A stretch of DNA of 64,000 nucleotides from Fibrobacter succinogenes (GCA_902779055.1 CACZAD010000007.1:463823-527822), one strand, 5' to 3'. Counted from the stretch's first letter, positions 1-8,810 are shown. Notes: a model not told the origin generated them from the letters alone. A program made the numbers and translations.

Positions 1-1
1 A

Positions 2-91
2 TGGACTCAGGAGCGCGTCCTGCAGTACATTTTTGAGGTAAACCACAAAATAAAGTCAAAGAAAATGGAATCGAAGGCTATTACAACTTAG
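2..91 (+). CDS. C-terminal tail of an unidentified gene, cut by the window edge
   Basis: One frame is open from base 2 to a TAG at 89-91 and encodes about 29 residues containing 'QERVLQYIFEVNHKIKSKK'. The other two forward frames close within about 40 bases. The charged composition looks like a protein tail, but no family can be recognised from so little. It could also be a chance open frame. Confidence 0.3.
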   Translation, partial: WTQERVLQYIFEVNHKIKSKKMESKAITT

Positions 92-118
92 ATTTCATTG
101 ATTTGATGTTAATTTCGC

Positions 119-147
119 TTGACATTCGATGTTTATAAAAGTAGAAT
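119..147 (+). promoter_or_regulatory. Predicted promoter of the pil operon
   Basis: TTGACA at 119-124 and TAGAAT at 142-147 are separated by 17 bases, close to a canonical sigma-70 arrangement. The expected start of transcription is near 154. That leaves a short leader containing a purine-rich ribosome site (CGGAG, about 169-173) ahead of the TTG start of pilM. Confidence 0.55.
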
Positions 148-179
148 TTACATAGTATTGTTTCCTATCGGAGTTTATT

Positions 180-1328
180 TTGGCTTTAGGATTGATTGCT
201 AGAATTCGTGGAGAGCGCGAAACTGTTGGCATAGATGTTGGCCATTACAGCATCAAGTATGTAAAGGTCTATCATGATGCGAACGGCAAGAGAATTGTGC
301 GCGAGGTGGATTTGGAACCCGTCCCTGCGGGCTCTATTATTAATGGACTTATCCAGAGACGTGATTCCGATGATATTTCTCCGGACAAAGGGGGCAAAAA
401 AGAAAAGGATGGTTTCGACAAGTTGGGCGAAGCCTTTTCCAAGTTGCTCCTCCGTCACCCGATTGATGAAAATGTCGATGTCGTAGCTTCTGTGAACTGC
501 GGTGCCGGTGAAGGAGGCGTGCTTGTCGACCGCCTCTCTATCAAGGTCCCGAAAAACGGCAACGAAGATGCGATCATCGTTCAGACTGCTCAGTCCCGTC
601 CGCCCTTTGACGACCAGGACAACGTTCTGGACTACGAGGTCGTTTCGCGTGAAGGTGAGGATGTCAAGGTGAACGTGGTGGCTGCCAAAAGCTCCATGCT
701 TGAATCCTGGGCTCAGTTCTTTACCCGCAAGGGAATCCGACTTTCGGCGATGGATGTCGACATTTTTGGACTCCTGAATGCTTTTGTAGCAACTGCTTCT
801 GACGAAGAACGCAAAAAGACGACCGCTATTTTTAACCTTGGCGACAACAAGATGAGCGTTGGGTTCATTCAGGACGGAACGTTCCATTCTGTGCGTTCCA
901 TGAATGGCGGTTCGCTCAATGTCATTATCAACAAGCTGACTTCAAGCCTTGATATCTCTGTCGAAAAGTGTCATGAAATGTTCGAAAAGAACGACTTGAA
1001 GGTCATCGAAGGTGTTGCCATCTCCGTGATCGAAGACGCCTTGAAGGTCGCTTTCGAAGAATTGATGTCGCAAATTACGTTTGGTATCCGCTATTATTCT
1101 TCTGCAGAAGATTCCCGCCCGCTCGAACGGATTTTGATTGGCGGCGGTGGCGCTGCTGTTCCGGGTCTCTTGGAATACATTGCCGAAAAGACCGGTATTG
1201 AAACGGGTACCGTGAACCCCTTCCGCTCCGTGGAATGCGATTCCAGCGTGGTCGGCAAGGATGGTATCTCTATTGCCCTGTCTAACATTTACGCCCCGGC
1301 TTTGGGACTTGCAATGAGGAAGTTCTAA
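180..1328 (+). CDS. pilM: Type IV pilus assembly protein PilM
   Basis: Actin-like ATPase of the inner-membrane platform of the type IV pilus; in the family it binds the cytoplasmic tail of PilN. At 382 residues it has the usual length. The N-terminal 'GIDVGHYSIKYVKV' is the phosphate-binding strand of the actin fold, and 'GGGGAAVPGLLEYIAEKTGI' near residue 325 is the matching C-terminal adenosine/phosphate region. The start is a TTG, chosen because CGGAG lies 6 bases upstream and no better ATG exists. Its TAA shares one base with the ATG of pilN. It is the first gene of pilMNOPQ, so the identity is firm. Confidence 0.93.
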   Translation: MALGLIARIRGERETVGIDVGHYSIKYVKVYHDANGKRIVREVDLEPVPAGSIINGLIQRRDSDDISPDKGGKKEKDGFDKLGEAFSKLLLRHPIDENVDVVASVNCGAGEGGVLVDRLSIKVPKNGNEDAIIVQTAQSRPPFDDQDNVLDYEVVSREGEDVKVNVVAAKSSMLESWAQFFTRKGIRLSAMDVDIFGLLNAFVATASDEERKKTTAIFNLGDNKMSVGFIQDGTFHSVRSMNGGSLNVIINKLTSSLDISVEKCHEMFEKNDLKVIEGVAISVIEDALKVAFEELMSQITFGIRYYSSAEDSRPLERILIGGGGAAVPGLLEYIAEKTGIETGTVNPFRSVECDSSVVGKDGISIALSNIYAPALGLAMRKF

Positions 1329-1939
1329 TGGCTACGAAGAAAAGTAAAGGTACGAATAAGGCGCTTGCAATAACCATCAACCTTTTGCCGGGCGAACACC
1401 GCAAAAAGCAAACGGACTTGACTTGGGTTACTGACCGCCGTGTTGTCTGGCCTACGGTTATGTTTATTGTTGCTATTGTTGCAGCCTTGTTTGTGTATGC
1501 TTACACGCTCGAATCTATTTCTAGCCTGGAAGCAGAACTCCAGTCCGTGAGGGCTGCTGTGGAACGCGAACGTCCGCTCCTCAAGAAGATCAGTGAACTC
1601 GAAAAGAACCAGTCCGTTATCAATACAAAGATTAACGCACTCAAGTCCATCCAGATCAACAAGAAACGCTGGGTGGTGCTGTTCGAGAACATTTCGTCCG
1701 TGTTGCCGCCGAACATGTGGCTCACGAGCCTGTCGCAGGTGAGCGATCTCAACCTCGAAATGAAGGGAACGACGTTTGACTTCTCCGAAGTGGCCGAATA
1801 CATGGTCAAGCTCGAAAAGCAGATCAGTGTGGACAAAGTCTCCCTGGTGACCATTTCGACAACGAAGGTGGACGGTGACGAGGCCTACAGCTTTACACTC
1901 AAGGTTGTGCTCAAGCGCGATTTTGGAGAGGAGGGTTGA
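1328..1939 (+). CDS. pilN: Type IV pilus assembly protein PilN
   Basis: Bitopic inner-membrane protein that links cytoplasmic PilM to PilO. A short cytoplasmic N-terminus holds the 'INLLPGEHRKKQ' motif (about residues 17-28), the typical PilM-binding segment (I-N-L-L-P). One membrane helix follows at about residues 42-60, then a coiled coil and a ferredoxin-like periplasmic domain. The length of 203 residues is typical. It is translationally coupled to pilM by a one-base overlap and followed by pilO. Confidence 0.92.
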   Translation: MATKKSKGTNKALAITINLLPGEHRKKQTDLTWVTDRRVVWPTVMFIVAIVAALFVYAYTLESISSLEAELQSVRAAVERERPLLKKISELEKNQSVINTKINALKSIQINKKRWVVLFENISSVLPPNMWLTSLSQVSDLNLEMKGTTFDFSEVAEYMVKLEKQISVDKVSLVTISTTKVDGDEAYSFTLKVVLKRDFGEEG

Positions 1940-1941
1940 TA

Positions 1942-2547
1942 ATGGGTAATCTGAATATTGATTTTAAAGACAAAAAGAACGTCTATGCCATTGTCATGAC
2001 TCTCGTTATTCTTTTGGCGGCTTATGCGGTCTATACTTATGTGTGGGATCCGTTTGTTGTCGAAGAACAGAATCTTCAGAGCCAGTTGCAGTCGGCACAG
2101 ACCGAACTTAATAAGATCAACTCCAAGAAGCACCGCGTGGCAGAACTCGAAATGCAGCTCGCCCAGGCCGAAAAGGACTTCCAGAAGTTGAAGGAAATGT
2201 TCCCGGAAGAAGAAAAGGTTCCGATGCGTTTGCAGGACCTCTATTCTGTACTCCGCAGTTCCGGCGTGCAAATCCAGAAGTTCAATCCCGAAGGTCGTTC
2301 CGAAAGGGAACACTACATCGAGAACCGCTATTCCATTGCCGTCAATTCCGGCTATCATATGCTGGGATACCTGTTTGCCGAAATCGCAAACTTCAATTAC
2401 CCGACTGCAATTTCGAACCTGAAGCTTTCTCGCTATTCGGGCATTGCTGCCGAGGTGCAGAAGGCTGAAACTCACGGTTGGACGCCGATTACCATGTCGG
2501 TGAACTTCAACTTGACCACATATACATCCAAGAAGGTTGGCAAATAA
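1942..2547 (+). CDS. pilO: Type IV pilus assembly protein PilO
   Basis: Periplasmic partner of PilN in the alignment subcomplex between platform and secretin. One membrane helix lies at about residues 13-33, followed by a coiled coil and a small alpha/beta domain, giving 201 residues. The ATG at 1942 is preferred over the in-frame TTG at 1936: the strong site GGAGAGGAGGG (1925-1935) is correctly spaced for it, and pilN ends at 1939. Its TAA overlaps the next ATG by one base. Confidence 0.9.
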   Translation: MGNLNIDFKDKKNVYAIVMTLVILLAAYAVYTYVWDPFVVEEQNLQSQLQSAQTELNKINSKKHRVAELEMQLAQAEKDFQKLKEMFPEEEKVPMRLQDLYSVLRSSGVQIQKFNPEGRSEREHYIENRYSIAVNSGYHMLGYLFAEIANFNYPTAISNLKLSRYSGIAAEVQKAETHGWTPITMSVNFNLTTYTSKKVGK

Positions 2548-4271
2548 TGAAATGCAAGTTCCTTCTGATGCTGTTATCGAGTGCCGTGGCCTTGCAGGCT
2601 GCGCTGATTAAGGATGTCCGTTTTTCTTGTTCTGCAAAGGATTGCCAGATGGTGTTCCAGTTTGCATCCGACAAGAACTTGCCGACATTCTTCCAAAAGT
2701 ACGATAATGCTTCTAAAAAATTGACCATCGGCTTTTCCGAATCGGATTTTGCTTTGGGCGTCGGAAATTACGATATCGACGGTTCTTCGCCGTTTGTGCG
2801 TTCCATGAGAGTCTTCAAGGAACAGTACCGTGGCATGAACTTCTTGAAGATTGAAATGCCGGTCGGTGCTAACGTCACTGGCGACAAAAATGCGATAGCC
2901 TTGGAAAAGTCGAATTTCTTGCTGAAGTTTGCTGGCAAGAATGGCAAGTCCTGGACGCTTTCTAAGCTTTATGCCGCGAACAAGAAGGCCGCCGAAAAGG
3001 CCGCCCGCGAAGAAGAAAAGCGCCTCGCTGCCGAACGTAAGGCTGCCGAAAAGCAGGCAGCTCTTGATCGCAAGGCTGCTGAAGCTGAACGCAAGGCCGC
3101 CGAAAAGGCTGCCCGCGAAGAAGAAAAGCGTATGGCCGCCGAGCTCAAGGCTTTGAAAAAGCGTGCCCAGGCCGAAGCCGTGGCTCCGCAGAATGAAGCG
3201 GCCCCAGTGGCTTCCGCTTTGCTTCCGGGACTCAAGGAAATGACCGTCCTTATCGGCTCGGGCATGGAACAGTTCCGCTTGGTGGCTGATACCCGCATCG
3301 GCATCGACATGGTCTCGAATGTCAATGGCGCTTTTGTCATCAATGTGGCTGTCGGTGGCCCTGCCAAGTCTCCGGTATTCAAGGTGAATACGGGGGCTCT
3401 TGTGAAGTCTGTGTTCTGGGATGCAAACGGTCTTAACATCCAGCTTGCCGTGGGCGCAAAGCCGGTCATCTTGGTGCAGGATGGCGCCTTGATTTTGCAG
3501 ACCTCCGAAAATGCGGTGCGTCGCGATGGCTTTGTCTTCTGGAGTGCCCGTCCGAACGGCATTTATGTCCGTGACTGGATGAAGTCTCCGGATGCCGTTC
3601 CGGAATTCTCGGAATTCGTCAAGACATACGAAAAGGACAGTAAGAAGGTCGTGGCTAGCTCCCAGACGTTCCATTTACGTCCGGTGCTTCGTGAACTCAT
3701 TGTTGTTGCCGACGAAACGGAATTCTATGCCGCCCCGAACGAAAAGTCCCAGGTCATGCAGCGTGTCGTGTTTGGTGACCGCCTCGTGAATATGGATCTG
3801 ATCGGGCTTTATCGCAAGGTTCAGATTGGCAACAAGATCGGTTACGTGAATAGACGTGCTGTAAGCTTCTCCGACGAACTTTCTGCAGTGCAGATGGAAC
3901 GCCTCAAGAAGGTGGACCAGGAACGCGGTGAAAAGCTCACGCAGGGTATGAAACCGGGTGGAAGCGCTCTTGATGAACTTTACGAAGACCGAGTGACTTA
4001 TAGTTCGTTTGGCCGCCGTGATCCGTTTGTCGAAATCAAGGGCCTTGTCGAAGAAGGTATCAACATCGACCAGGTGGAACTGGTGGGTATTATTTGGGAA
4101 TCCGAGGAGCCGGTGGCTATCCTTGTGGACTCCAAAAATTCGGGCGTGTCTTATACGATTAAAGAAGGCGATAAGATCATGAACGGAAAAGTTCTTAAAA
4201 TTACACAAACTGATGTGCTCTTCTTGATTCAGGAATTCGGGGTGAGCCGTCGCTACTCTATGAAATTCTGA
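2547..4271 (+). CDS. pilP: Enlarged PilP-like pilus lipoprotein or periplasmic protein with SH3-like domain
   Basis: The start at 2547 gives a clear signal peptide ('MKCKFLLMLLSSAVALQA') and 574 residues; an open frame extends further upstream but lies inside pilO. Visible parts are an N-terminal beta-rich region resembling AMIN domains (about 20-140), a Glu/Ala/Lys-rich helix (about 143-211), a second beta-rich region, an SH3-like segment (about 377-441), and a C-terminal PilP-like domain (about 486-574) with 'GRRDPFVEIKGL' and 'ELVGIIW'. PilP proteins are normally about 170-200 residues and connect PilNO to the secretin. This version may also bind peptidoglycan through AMIN or SH3 domains (inference). 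Confidence 0.75.
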   Translation: MKCKFLLMLLSSAVALQAALIKDVRFSCSAKDCQMVFQFASDKNLPTFFQKYDNASKKLTIGFSESDFALGVGNYDIDGSSPFVRSMRVFKEQYRGMNFLKIEMPVGANVTGDKNAIALEKSNFLLKFAGKNGKSWTLSKLYAANKKAAEKAAREEEKRLAAERKAAEKQAALDRKAAEAERKAAEKAAREEEKRMAAELKALKKRAQAEAVAPQNEAAPVASALLPGLKEMTVLIGSGMEQFRLVADTRIGIDMVSNVNGAFVINVAVGGPAKSPVFKVNTGALVKSVFWDANGLNIQLAVGAKPVILVQDGALILQTSENAVRRDGFVFWSARPNGIYVRDWMKSPDAVPEFSEFVKTYEKDSKKVVASSQTFHLRPVLRELIVVADETEFYAAPNEKSQVMQRVVFGDRLVNMDLIGLYRKVQIGNKIGYVNRRAVSFSDELSAVQMERLKKVDQERGEKLTQGMKPGGSALDELYEDRVTYSSFGRRDPFVEIKGLVEEGINIDQVELVGIIWESEEPVAILVDSKNSGVSYTIKEGDKIMNGKVLKITQTDVLFLIQEFGVSRRYSMKF

Positions 4272-4282
4272 CGATTCTTATT

Positions 4283-5713
4283 ATGGTGGCAAGCTTTGCA
4301 ACCTCCTGGGCTGCACCTGCCGAAGGTACGGTTGCTCCGAATAAGAAGCTATATGACTTTAACTTCGTCAACATGGACTACGATGCAATTTTCCGTTCCG
4401 TTTCCGTGATTGCCGGCGTGGACATTTTGATAGCCCCGGATGTCAAGGGCAAAATCAGCTTGCGTGTGACCAAGAAGACCTGGCAGGAAACTTTGGACAT
4501 TATTTGTAATATGAATGACCTCACGTGGGTGATTCAGGACAAGTATATTTCCATCCAGCGCTTGAGCACTTACCAGGCCAAGCAGAAGAAAATTGCCGAC
4601 GAAGAGAATCAGGCTGAACAGACGGCGCCTCTGGTACGTAAGAACTTCCAGGTGCATCATGCCAAGGCCGATGAACTCGTGAAGGTTCTCGAAAACATGA
4701 AGTCGAACCGCGGCAAGATCTCTGTCGTGGAACGCACGAACTCCATCATCGTCTACGATACTGAAAGCCGTATCGAACAGATGGGCAACGCCCTTACCGA
4801 ACTCGACGTCGAAACGCTCCAGATCATGATCACGGCAAAGCTTGTGGTCGTGAACAGCGAACTCGCTCGCGAACTCGGTGTGGACTGGACGGCAGCTATG
4901 GGCTCTGCAACGCTTACGCCGGGTACGGCAGCTGCTGCAACGGGTGCTACGGCGGGTTCTAGCCGAATCAGTGGAGCAATCCAGTCTTTCCCGAACGGAA
5001 CTTCTCCGGCTGTGGGTAAGGCTAATACGGCCATTACGGCAAGTCTCCTCGACAACAACCTCCAGATTGCCATTTCGAACTTGATGGGTGATGCTTCTAC
5101 GGAAGTGCTTGCTTCTCCGCAGGTTTCTACGCTCGACAATACCGAAGCTCAGGTGTTCATGGGTGACAAGGTTTCCATCCGCGTGATTGACGACAGTGGT
5201 GAATCTTCGACCAAGATGGTGGAAACGGGTATCAAGCTGACTGTTACGCCGCATGTTTCTGGCGATAACCGCATCTTGCTCGACCTCCATCCGGAAAACA
5301 ACTCTTACGGCTATGACGAAAAGGGCGAAGTCGTGATTTCGACCCAGGAAGCAAAGACCAAGGTGGTCGTGGCTGACGGTGAAACGGTCGTGATCGGTGG
5401 CCTTACCCGTAATGAAAATACGGAAAGCGAAAGTGGCATTCCGTTCCTCAAGGACATTCCGCTTTTGGGCAACCTCTTCAAGTATACCCGCAAGTCCATC
5501 ACGAAGAAGGATCTCGTGATCTTTGTGACGCCGCGTATCATTCGCAATTACATCGGCAATGTCGATATCTCTGAAAAGTCCGAAGAAATTTCCGGTGTTG
5601 CCGCTCCGGAATTCAAGCCGGTCGATGACAAGATTATGGAATCTCCGGTGGTGACGGGTGAAACTCCGGAAGCTCCGGTTCCGGAAAACTCTCACGACGA
5701 CTGGAATCAGTAA
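4283..5713 (+). CDS. pilQ: Type IV pilus secretin PilQ
   Basis: Outer-membrane channel through which the pilus passes. The domain order is an STN-like N-terminal domain (about 20-90), an N1/KH-like domain (about 115-185), a Gly/Thr/Ala-rich loop (about 210-245) and the secretin core. The core contains 'ASPQVSTLDNTEAQVFMGDK' and the end motif 'IPFLKDIPLLGNLFK'. The only standard start is ATG 4283, which leaves just ten residues before the apparent cleavage site (SWA/AP), too short for a normal signal peptide. The codons just upstream (ILTILI) would complete one but contain no ATG, GTG or TTG. See the finding on the pilP/pilQ junction. Confidence 0.92.
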   Translation: MVASFATSWAAPAEGTVAPNKKLYDFNFVNMDYDAIFRSVSVIAGVDILIAPDVKGKISLRVTKKTWQETLDIICNMNDLTWVIQDKYISIQRLSTYQAKQKKIADEENQAEQTAPLVRKNFQVHHAKADELVKVLENMKSNRGKISVVERTNSIIVYDTESRIEQMGNALTELDVETLQIMITAKLVVVNSELARELGVDWTAAMGSATLTPGTAAAATGATAGSSRISGAIQSFPNGTSPAVGKANTAITASLLDNNLQIAISNLMGDASTEVLASPQVSTLDNTEAQVFMGDKVSIRVIDDSGESSTKMVETGIKLTVTPHVSGDNRILLDLHPENNSYGYDEKGEVVISTQEAKTKVVVADGETVVIGGLTRNENTESESGIPFLKDIPLLGNLFKYTRKSITKKDLVIFVTPRIIRNYIGNVDISEKSEEISGVAAPEFKPVDDKIMESPVVTGETPEAPVPENSHDDWNQ

Positions 5714-5724
5714 TTGTTGAACTT

Positions 5725-5750
5725 GTCATCCCGGCTTCTATGCCGGGATC
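5725..5750. repeat. REP-like palindrome, copy 1
   Basis: GTCATCCCGGC and GCCGGGATC pair around a six-base loop. It is one of five GTCAT(C/G)CC...GGATC-type palindromes in intergenic DNA of this window (also near 8731, 28612, 29609 and 31011). Confidence 0.6.
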
Positions 5751-5762
5751 AATAAAAATGCG

Positions 5763-5795
5763 AAGCCCTGGGTTTTACCCAGGGCTTTGTTTTTG
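5763..5795 (+). terminator. Rho-independent terminator of the pil operon
   Basis: AAGCCCTGGG (5763-5772) pairs perfectly with CCCAGGGCTT (5778-5787) around a five-base loop and runs into a T-rich tract. It lies 50 bases after pilQ and before the convergent holA gene. Confidence 0.85.
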
Positions 5796-5847
5796 CTGTT
5801 TCGGAACTGAGTCCGGGACGAGCGCTAAATTTAGAGGATAATGGGGG

Positions 5848-6816
5848 TTATCGCACGACGAGTGCGGCGAGCGCGAGTTCCTGGCTCATGCGGGTGGGGC
5901 ACTTGCCACTTTTCATTTCGTAGTTGAGGTCGGCGAGGCGACGGAGCACGCGGATCAATAGCGGCTTGCGCCAGCGACGGCAGCATTCGGCGGCCTGACC
6001 CTTCTTGACGAACATGTAGTAGTTCTTGCCTATCTTCTTGGCCGCTTCTTCGGGCGAAACGCCCTTTGCGGTAAGCGAAGCATAGTTCAAGAGCGAAAGC
6101 GCATAGCTGTACAGCGTGTTGGAAATGCGGATGGCGTCGACGCCGCTGTTCAAAAGTTCGTTGAGCTTCTGGACGTAGGCTTTGGCATCTTGCATCCCGA
6201 AGAACCCTTCGATTTCGTAGGTCGGGATGTCACGCTGCGAGACGACCATCGTCTTCACGAGATCAATTGTAATCTTTTTGCAATCCGGAGCGTAAAGGAG
6301 AATTTTATCGACTTCTTCGCACACGAGCTTTGTGTCGTTGCCCAAGGCTTCGGCAAGGTATTGAGCCGCTGCGGGTTCAATGGCCTTGTTGAAGTGTGTC
6401 GGGACCACGGCAGATATCCAGTCTGCCATTTCGTACTGCTTCGGCACGTCGTACTTTTCGATTTTTCCGACTTTCGAAAGCGCCTTGTAGAGTTCGCTGG
6501 AGGCGAGGAGCGTTTCAAAGTCAAAGAGCAGTTTGCCGCTTGCCGCGTGGGGGAGCCATTTGGCTAGAGCCTTGAGGTCGTCGGACTTCATGGCTTCGGC
6601 TTTACGGACGACGATGACCTGTTCTGGCGAGAACATCGACACAGAATCGCACGCTTCGATGATGACATCGGAGATGGAGGCGATGTTTGTATCGGTGGCG
6701 TATAGCACCTGCTTGGCCATCGGATCAGAAATCCGGTCGCCAAGAGTCTCGGACAGGAATTTTTCGATCCTCTTGTCCTTGCTGAACTGGTCTTTGCCGA
6801 TTAGCGTTACGAACAT
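5848..6816 (-). CDS. holA: DNA polymerase III, delta subunit
   Basis: Clamp-loader subunit that opens the beta sliding clamp. The 322-residue protein has the family layout: an AAA+-like N-terminus without a working Walker A, 'SMFSPEQVIVVRKAEAMK' around residue 60, a middle domain, and a helical C-terminal collar domain. It lies 18 bases downstream of greA on the same strand and is probably co-transcribed with it. Confidence 0.85.
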   Translation of the reverse strand: MFVTLIGKDQFSKDKRIEKFLSETLGDRISDPMAKQVLYATDTNIASISDVIIEACDSVSMFSPEQVIVVRKAEAMKSDDLKALAKWLPHAASGKLLFDFETLLASSELYKALSKVGKIEKYDVPKQYEMADWISAVVPTHFNKAIEPAAAQYLAEALGNDTKLVCEEVDKILLYAPDCKKITIDLVKTMVVSQRDIPTYEIEGFFGMQDAKAYVQKLNELLNSGVDAIRISNTLYSYALSLLNYASLTAKGVSPEEAAKKIGKNYYMFVKKGQAAECCRRWRKPLLIRVLRRLADLNYEMKSGKCPTRMSQELALAALVVR

Positions 6817-6834
6817 AGATTATCCAATGCCGGA

Positions 6835-7302
6835 TTACTTGAAGTCGATGATCTGGAACTTGTTGACGCCCTTCGGGGTCTTGACTTCAATTTCGTCACC
6901 GCGCTTCTTGCCCATGAGTTCTGCACCGATCGGGCTCTTGAAGCTGATCTTGCCGTTGAGGGCGTCGGCTTCTTCGGGAGAGACGAGCTGGTAGACGATG
7001 TCGCGCTTGGTCTTCAGGTTCTTGGCCGTAACGGTAGCGCCGAACTTGATGGTGTCGGAATTTGCGTCAAAAGCAATCACCTGGGCACGGGCGAGCTGGT
7101 CCTGGAGCTTCGGCATTTCGATGTTATCGATAGCGGCGAGGCGTTCCTTGGCGGCATGATATTCTGCGTTTTCGCTCAAATCACCTTGTGCACGGGCATC
7201 AACTAATTCTTGGAGTACGCGGGGACGTTCAACATTTTTTAAATTTTCAAGGTCCTTGACGAGCTTGTCGTAGGCCTCTTGTGTAAACATGATCTTTTCC
7301 AT
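6835..7302 (-). CDS. greA: Transcription elongation factor GreA
   Basis: Rescues backtracked RNA polymerase by stimulating transcript cleavage. The N-terminal coiled coil contains 'LENLKNVERPRVLQELVDAR' and 'GDLSENAEYHAAKERL', the acidic D/E-containing tip that enters the polymerase secondary channel. The C-terminal FKBP-like domain includes 'SPIGAELMGKKRGDEI'. The length of 155 residues is typical. A start four codons later (7290) is possible; neither has a strong ribosome site. Confidence 0.95.
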   Translation of the reverse strand: MEKIMFTQEAYDKLVKDLENLKNVERPRVLQELVDARAQGDLSENAEYHAAKERLAAIDNIEMPKLQDQLARAQVIAFDANSDTIKFGATVTAKNLKTKRDIVYQLVSPEEADALNGKISFKSPIGAELMGKKRGDEIEVKTPKGVNKFQIIDFK

Positions 7303-7376
7303 GCTCTACAAGGTAAAAATTTTAACGGGCGTTGCGAGCCCAGAATCGCAAAGAAAGCTTCTTTTTAGGAGATACT

Positions 7377-8594
7377 ATGTACACTGTGTTGGAAAAAGGC
7401 GGCGTTTGCTCCCCCAAGGGCTTTACCGCTTCTGGAATTTGCGCCGGTATCAAGGCCAGCGGCAATGCCGATATGGCTCTTCTCAAGAGTGAAAAGGCTG
7501 CCCGCTGCTTCGCCGTTTTTACCACCAATAAGGTGAAGGCCGCTCCGGTCCTTTATGACAAGGCTGCCCTCGAACACGCCCACTTTGCTTCTGCAGTGAT
7601 CGTGAACAGCGGTAACGCTAACGCCTGCACGGGCGAAAAGGGTTATGCCGATGCTGAACGCATGGCTGTCCTTACCGAAGAAGCATTGAAGCTCACGCCG
7701 AAGAGCGTGCTTGTTTGCAGCACGGGCGTGATTGGTCACTTGATGCCGATGGACAAGATCGAAGCCGGCATTCCGAAGCTTGTGGAAAAGCTCCACGCCG
7801 ATGCTTCCGAAGAATTCGGCCGCGCCATCCTCACGACGGACCTTGCTCTCAAGAGCCATGCCGTGGAAATCAAGACCGAAAAGGGTGTGGTGACCATCGG
7901 TGGCGCCTGCAAGGGTTCTGGCATGATCCACCCGAACATGGCTACGATGCTTGCCTTCATCACGACTGACCTTGCTTTGCCGATTGACTTCTTTGCTGAA
8001 TTCCGCGCTAACATTGCGGATTCCTTCAACGCCATTACGGTTGATGGTGATACCAGCACGAACGACACTTGCATTATGCTTGCTAACGGCATGAGCGGCA
8101 TCAAGTACGAAGACCTCTCCCTCAGCGAACAGGGTGAATTCCGTGCTGCTTTGACGCTCGTGATGCAAAGCCTCGCCAAGGACATTGTCCGCGACGGTGA
8201 AGGTGCAACGAAGCTCATCGAACTCCGCATCGAAAAGGCCGAAAGCCACGAAGAAGCTCTCCGCATGGCCCGCTTCATCGGTACGTCGAACCTCGCCAAG
8301 TGCGCTATGTTCGGTGAAGACCCGAACTGGGGCCGCATCCTCAGCAGCGCCGGTTCCAGTGGCTGCAACATGGTAGCCGAACACACGGACCTCTACTTCG
8401 GTGAAGTCAAGGTTCTCGAAGGTGGCCGTCCGGTACAGCTGGATGAAGCACAGACTGCTGCACTGCATGCCGTGGTTCGTCAGCGTGAATACAAAGTAAC
8501 GCTCGTGTTGAACATCGGCCAGGCTTCTGCAAGCGCATTCACTTGCGACTTGAGCTACGGCTACGTGAAAATCAACGCAGAGTATACGACCTAA
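7377..8594 (+). CDS. argJ: Bifunctional ornithine acetyltransferase / N-acetylglutamate synthase ArgJ
   Basis: Transfers acetyl from N-acetylornithine to glutamate in the cyclic arginine pathway; many members also use acetyl-CoA. ATG 7377 follows TAGGAG and gives 405 residues; the longer open frame from 7332 is not supported. The 'KGSGMIHPNMATMLAF' motif holds the self-cleavage site, with catalytic Thr190 directly after Ala189. 'GDTSTNDT' and 'GEDPNWGRIL' are further family signatures. The gene stands alone here, with a terminator 50 bases downstream. Confidence 0.96.
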   Translation: MYTVLEKGGVCSPKGFTASGICAGIKASGNADMALLKSEKAARCFAVFTTNKVKAAPVLYDKAALEHAHFASAVIVNSGNANACTGEKGYADAERMAVLTEEALKLTPKSVLVCSTGVIGHLMPMDKIEAGIPKLVEKLHADASEEFGRAILTTDLALKSHAVEIKTEKGVVTIGGACKGSGMIHPNMATMLAFITTDLALPIDFFAEFRANIADSFNAITVDGDTSTNDTCIMLANGMSGIKYEDLSLSEQGEFRAALTLVMQSLAKDIVRDGEGATKLIELRIEKAESHEEALRMARFIGTSNLAKCAMFGEDPNWGRILSSAGSSGCNMVAEHTDLYFGEVKVLEGGRPVQLDEAQTAALHAVVRQREYKVTLVLNIGQASASAFTCDLSYGYVKINAEYTT

Positions 8595-8645
8595 TCGGCT
8601 AGAGTTAATAAGAACTTTCTTTAAGAAGCCGATTATCTCGCACAC

Positions 8646-8671
8646 ACGCCTCGTTAATACGAGGCGTTTTG
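8646..8671 (+). terminator. Rho-independent terminator of argJ
   Basis: ACGCCTCGT (8646-8654) pairs with ACGAGGCGT (8659-8667) around TAAT and is followed by a T run. Confidence 0.85.
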
Positions 8672-8730
8672 TGCTCACGGTACGACCCTCCTTTTCCCAA
8701 TGCTAAAATGCAGAATGGAATTATAGAGTT

Positions 8731-8763
8731 GTCATCCTGAGCCCCAAAGGGGGGGAAGGATCC
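8731..8763. repeat. REP-like element, copy 2 (degenerate)
   Basis: It starts GTCATCCTGAG and ends GGATCCAG around a G-rich centre, keeping the ends of the GTCATCC...GGATC family but with a poorly paired stem. Confidence 0.4.
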
Positions 8764-8775
8764 AGTGATTGTTTA

Positions 8776-8806
8776 AAACTTCTCGGGTATGCTCCGGGAA
8801 GTTTTT
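8776..8806 (+). terminator. Possible terminator or attenuator before the next gene
   Basis: AAACTTC and GAAGTTT bracket an inner CGG/CCG stem and are followed by a T-rich tract. It lies only about 20 bases before the next start codon and overlaps its likely promoter, so it probably ends upstream transcription. Confidence 0.45.
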
Positions 8807-8810
8807 GTTT

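Noticed and set aside
2478..2546. Upstream extension of the PilP-like frame
   Set aside because: The extra 23 codons lie inside pilO and would hide the signal peptide that begins at 2547.
4349..5695. Long minus-strand open frame (448 codons) opposite pilQ
   Set aside because: It is rich in His and Arg and has no domain pattern. It mirrors the codon bias of pilQ, whose secretin motifs are clear.
7365..8678. 437-codon minus-strand frame opposite argJ
   Set aside because: It is a shadow of argJ, which has all catalytic motifs; the minus frame has no ribosome site or family signature.
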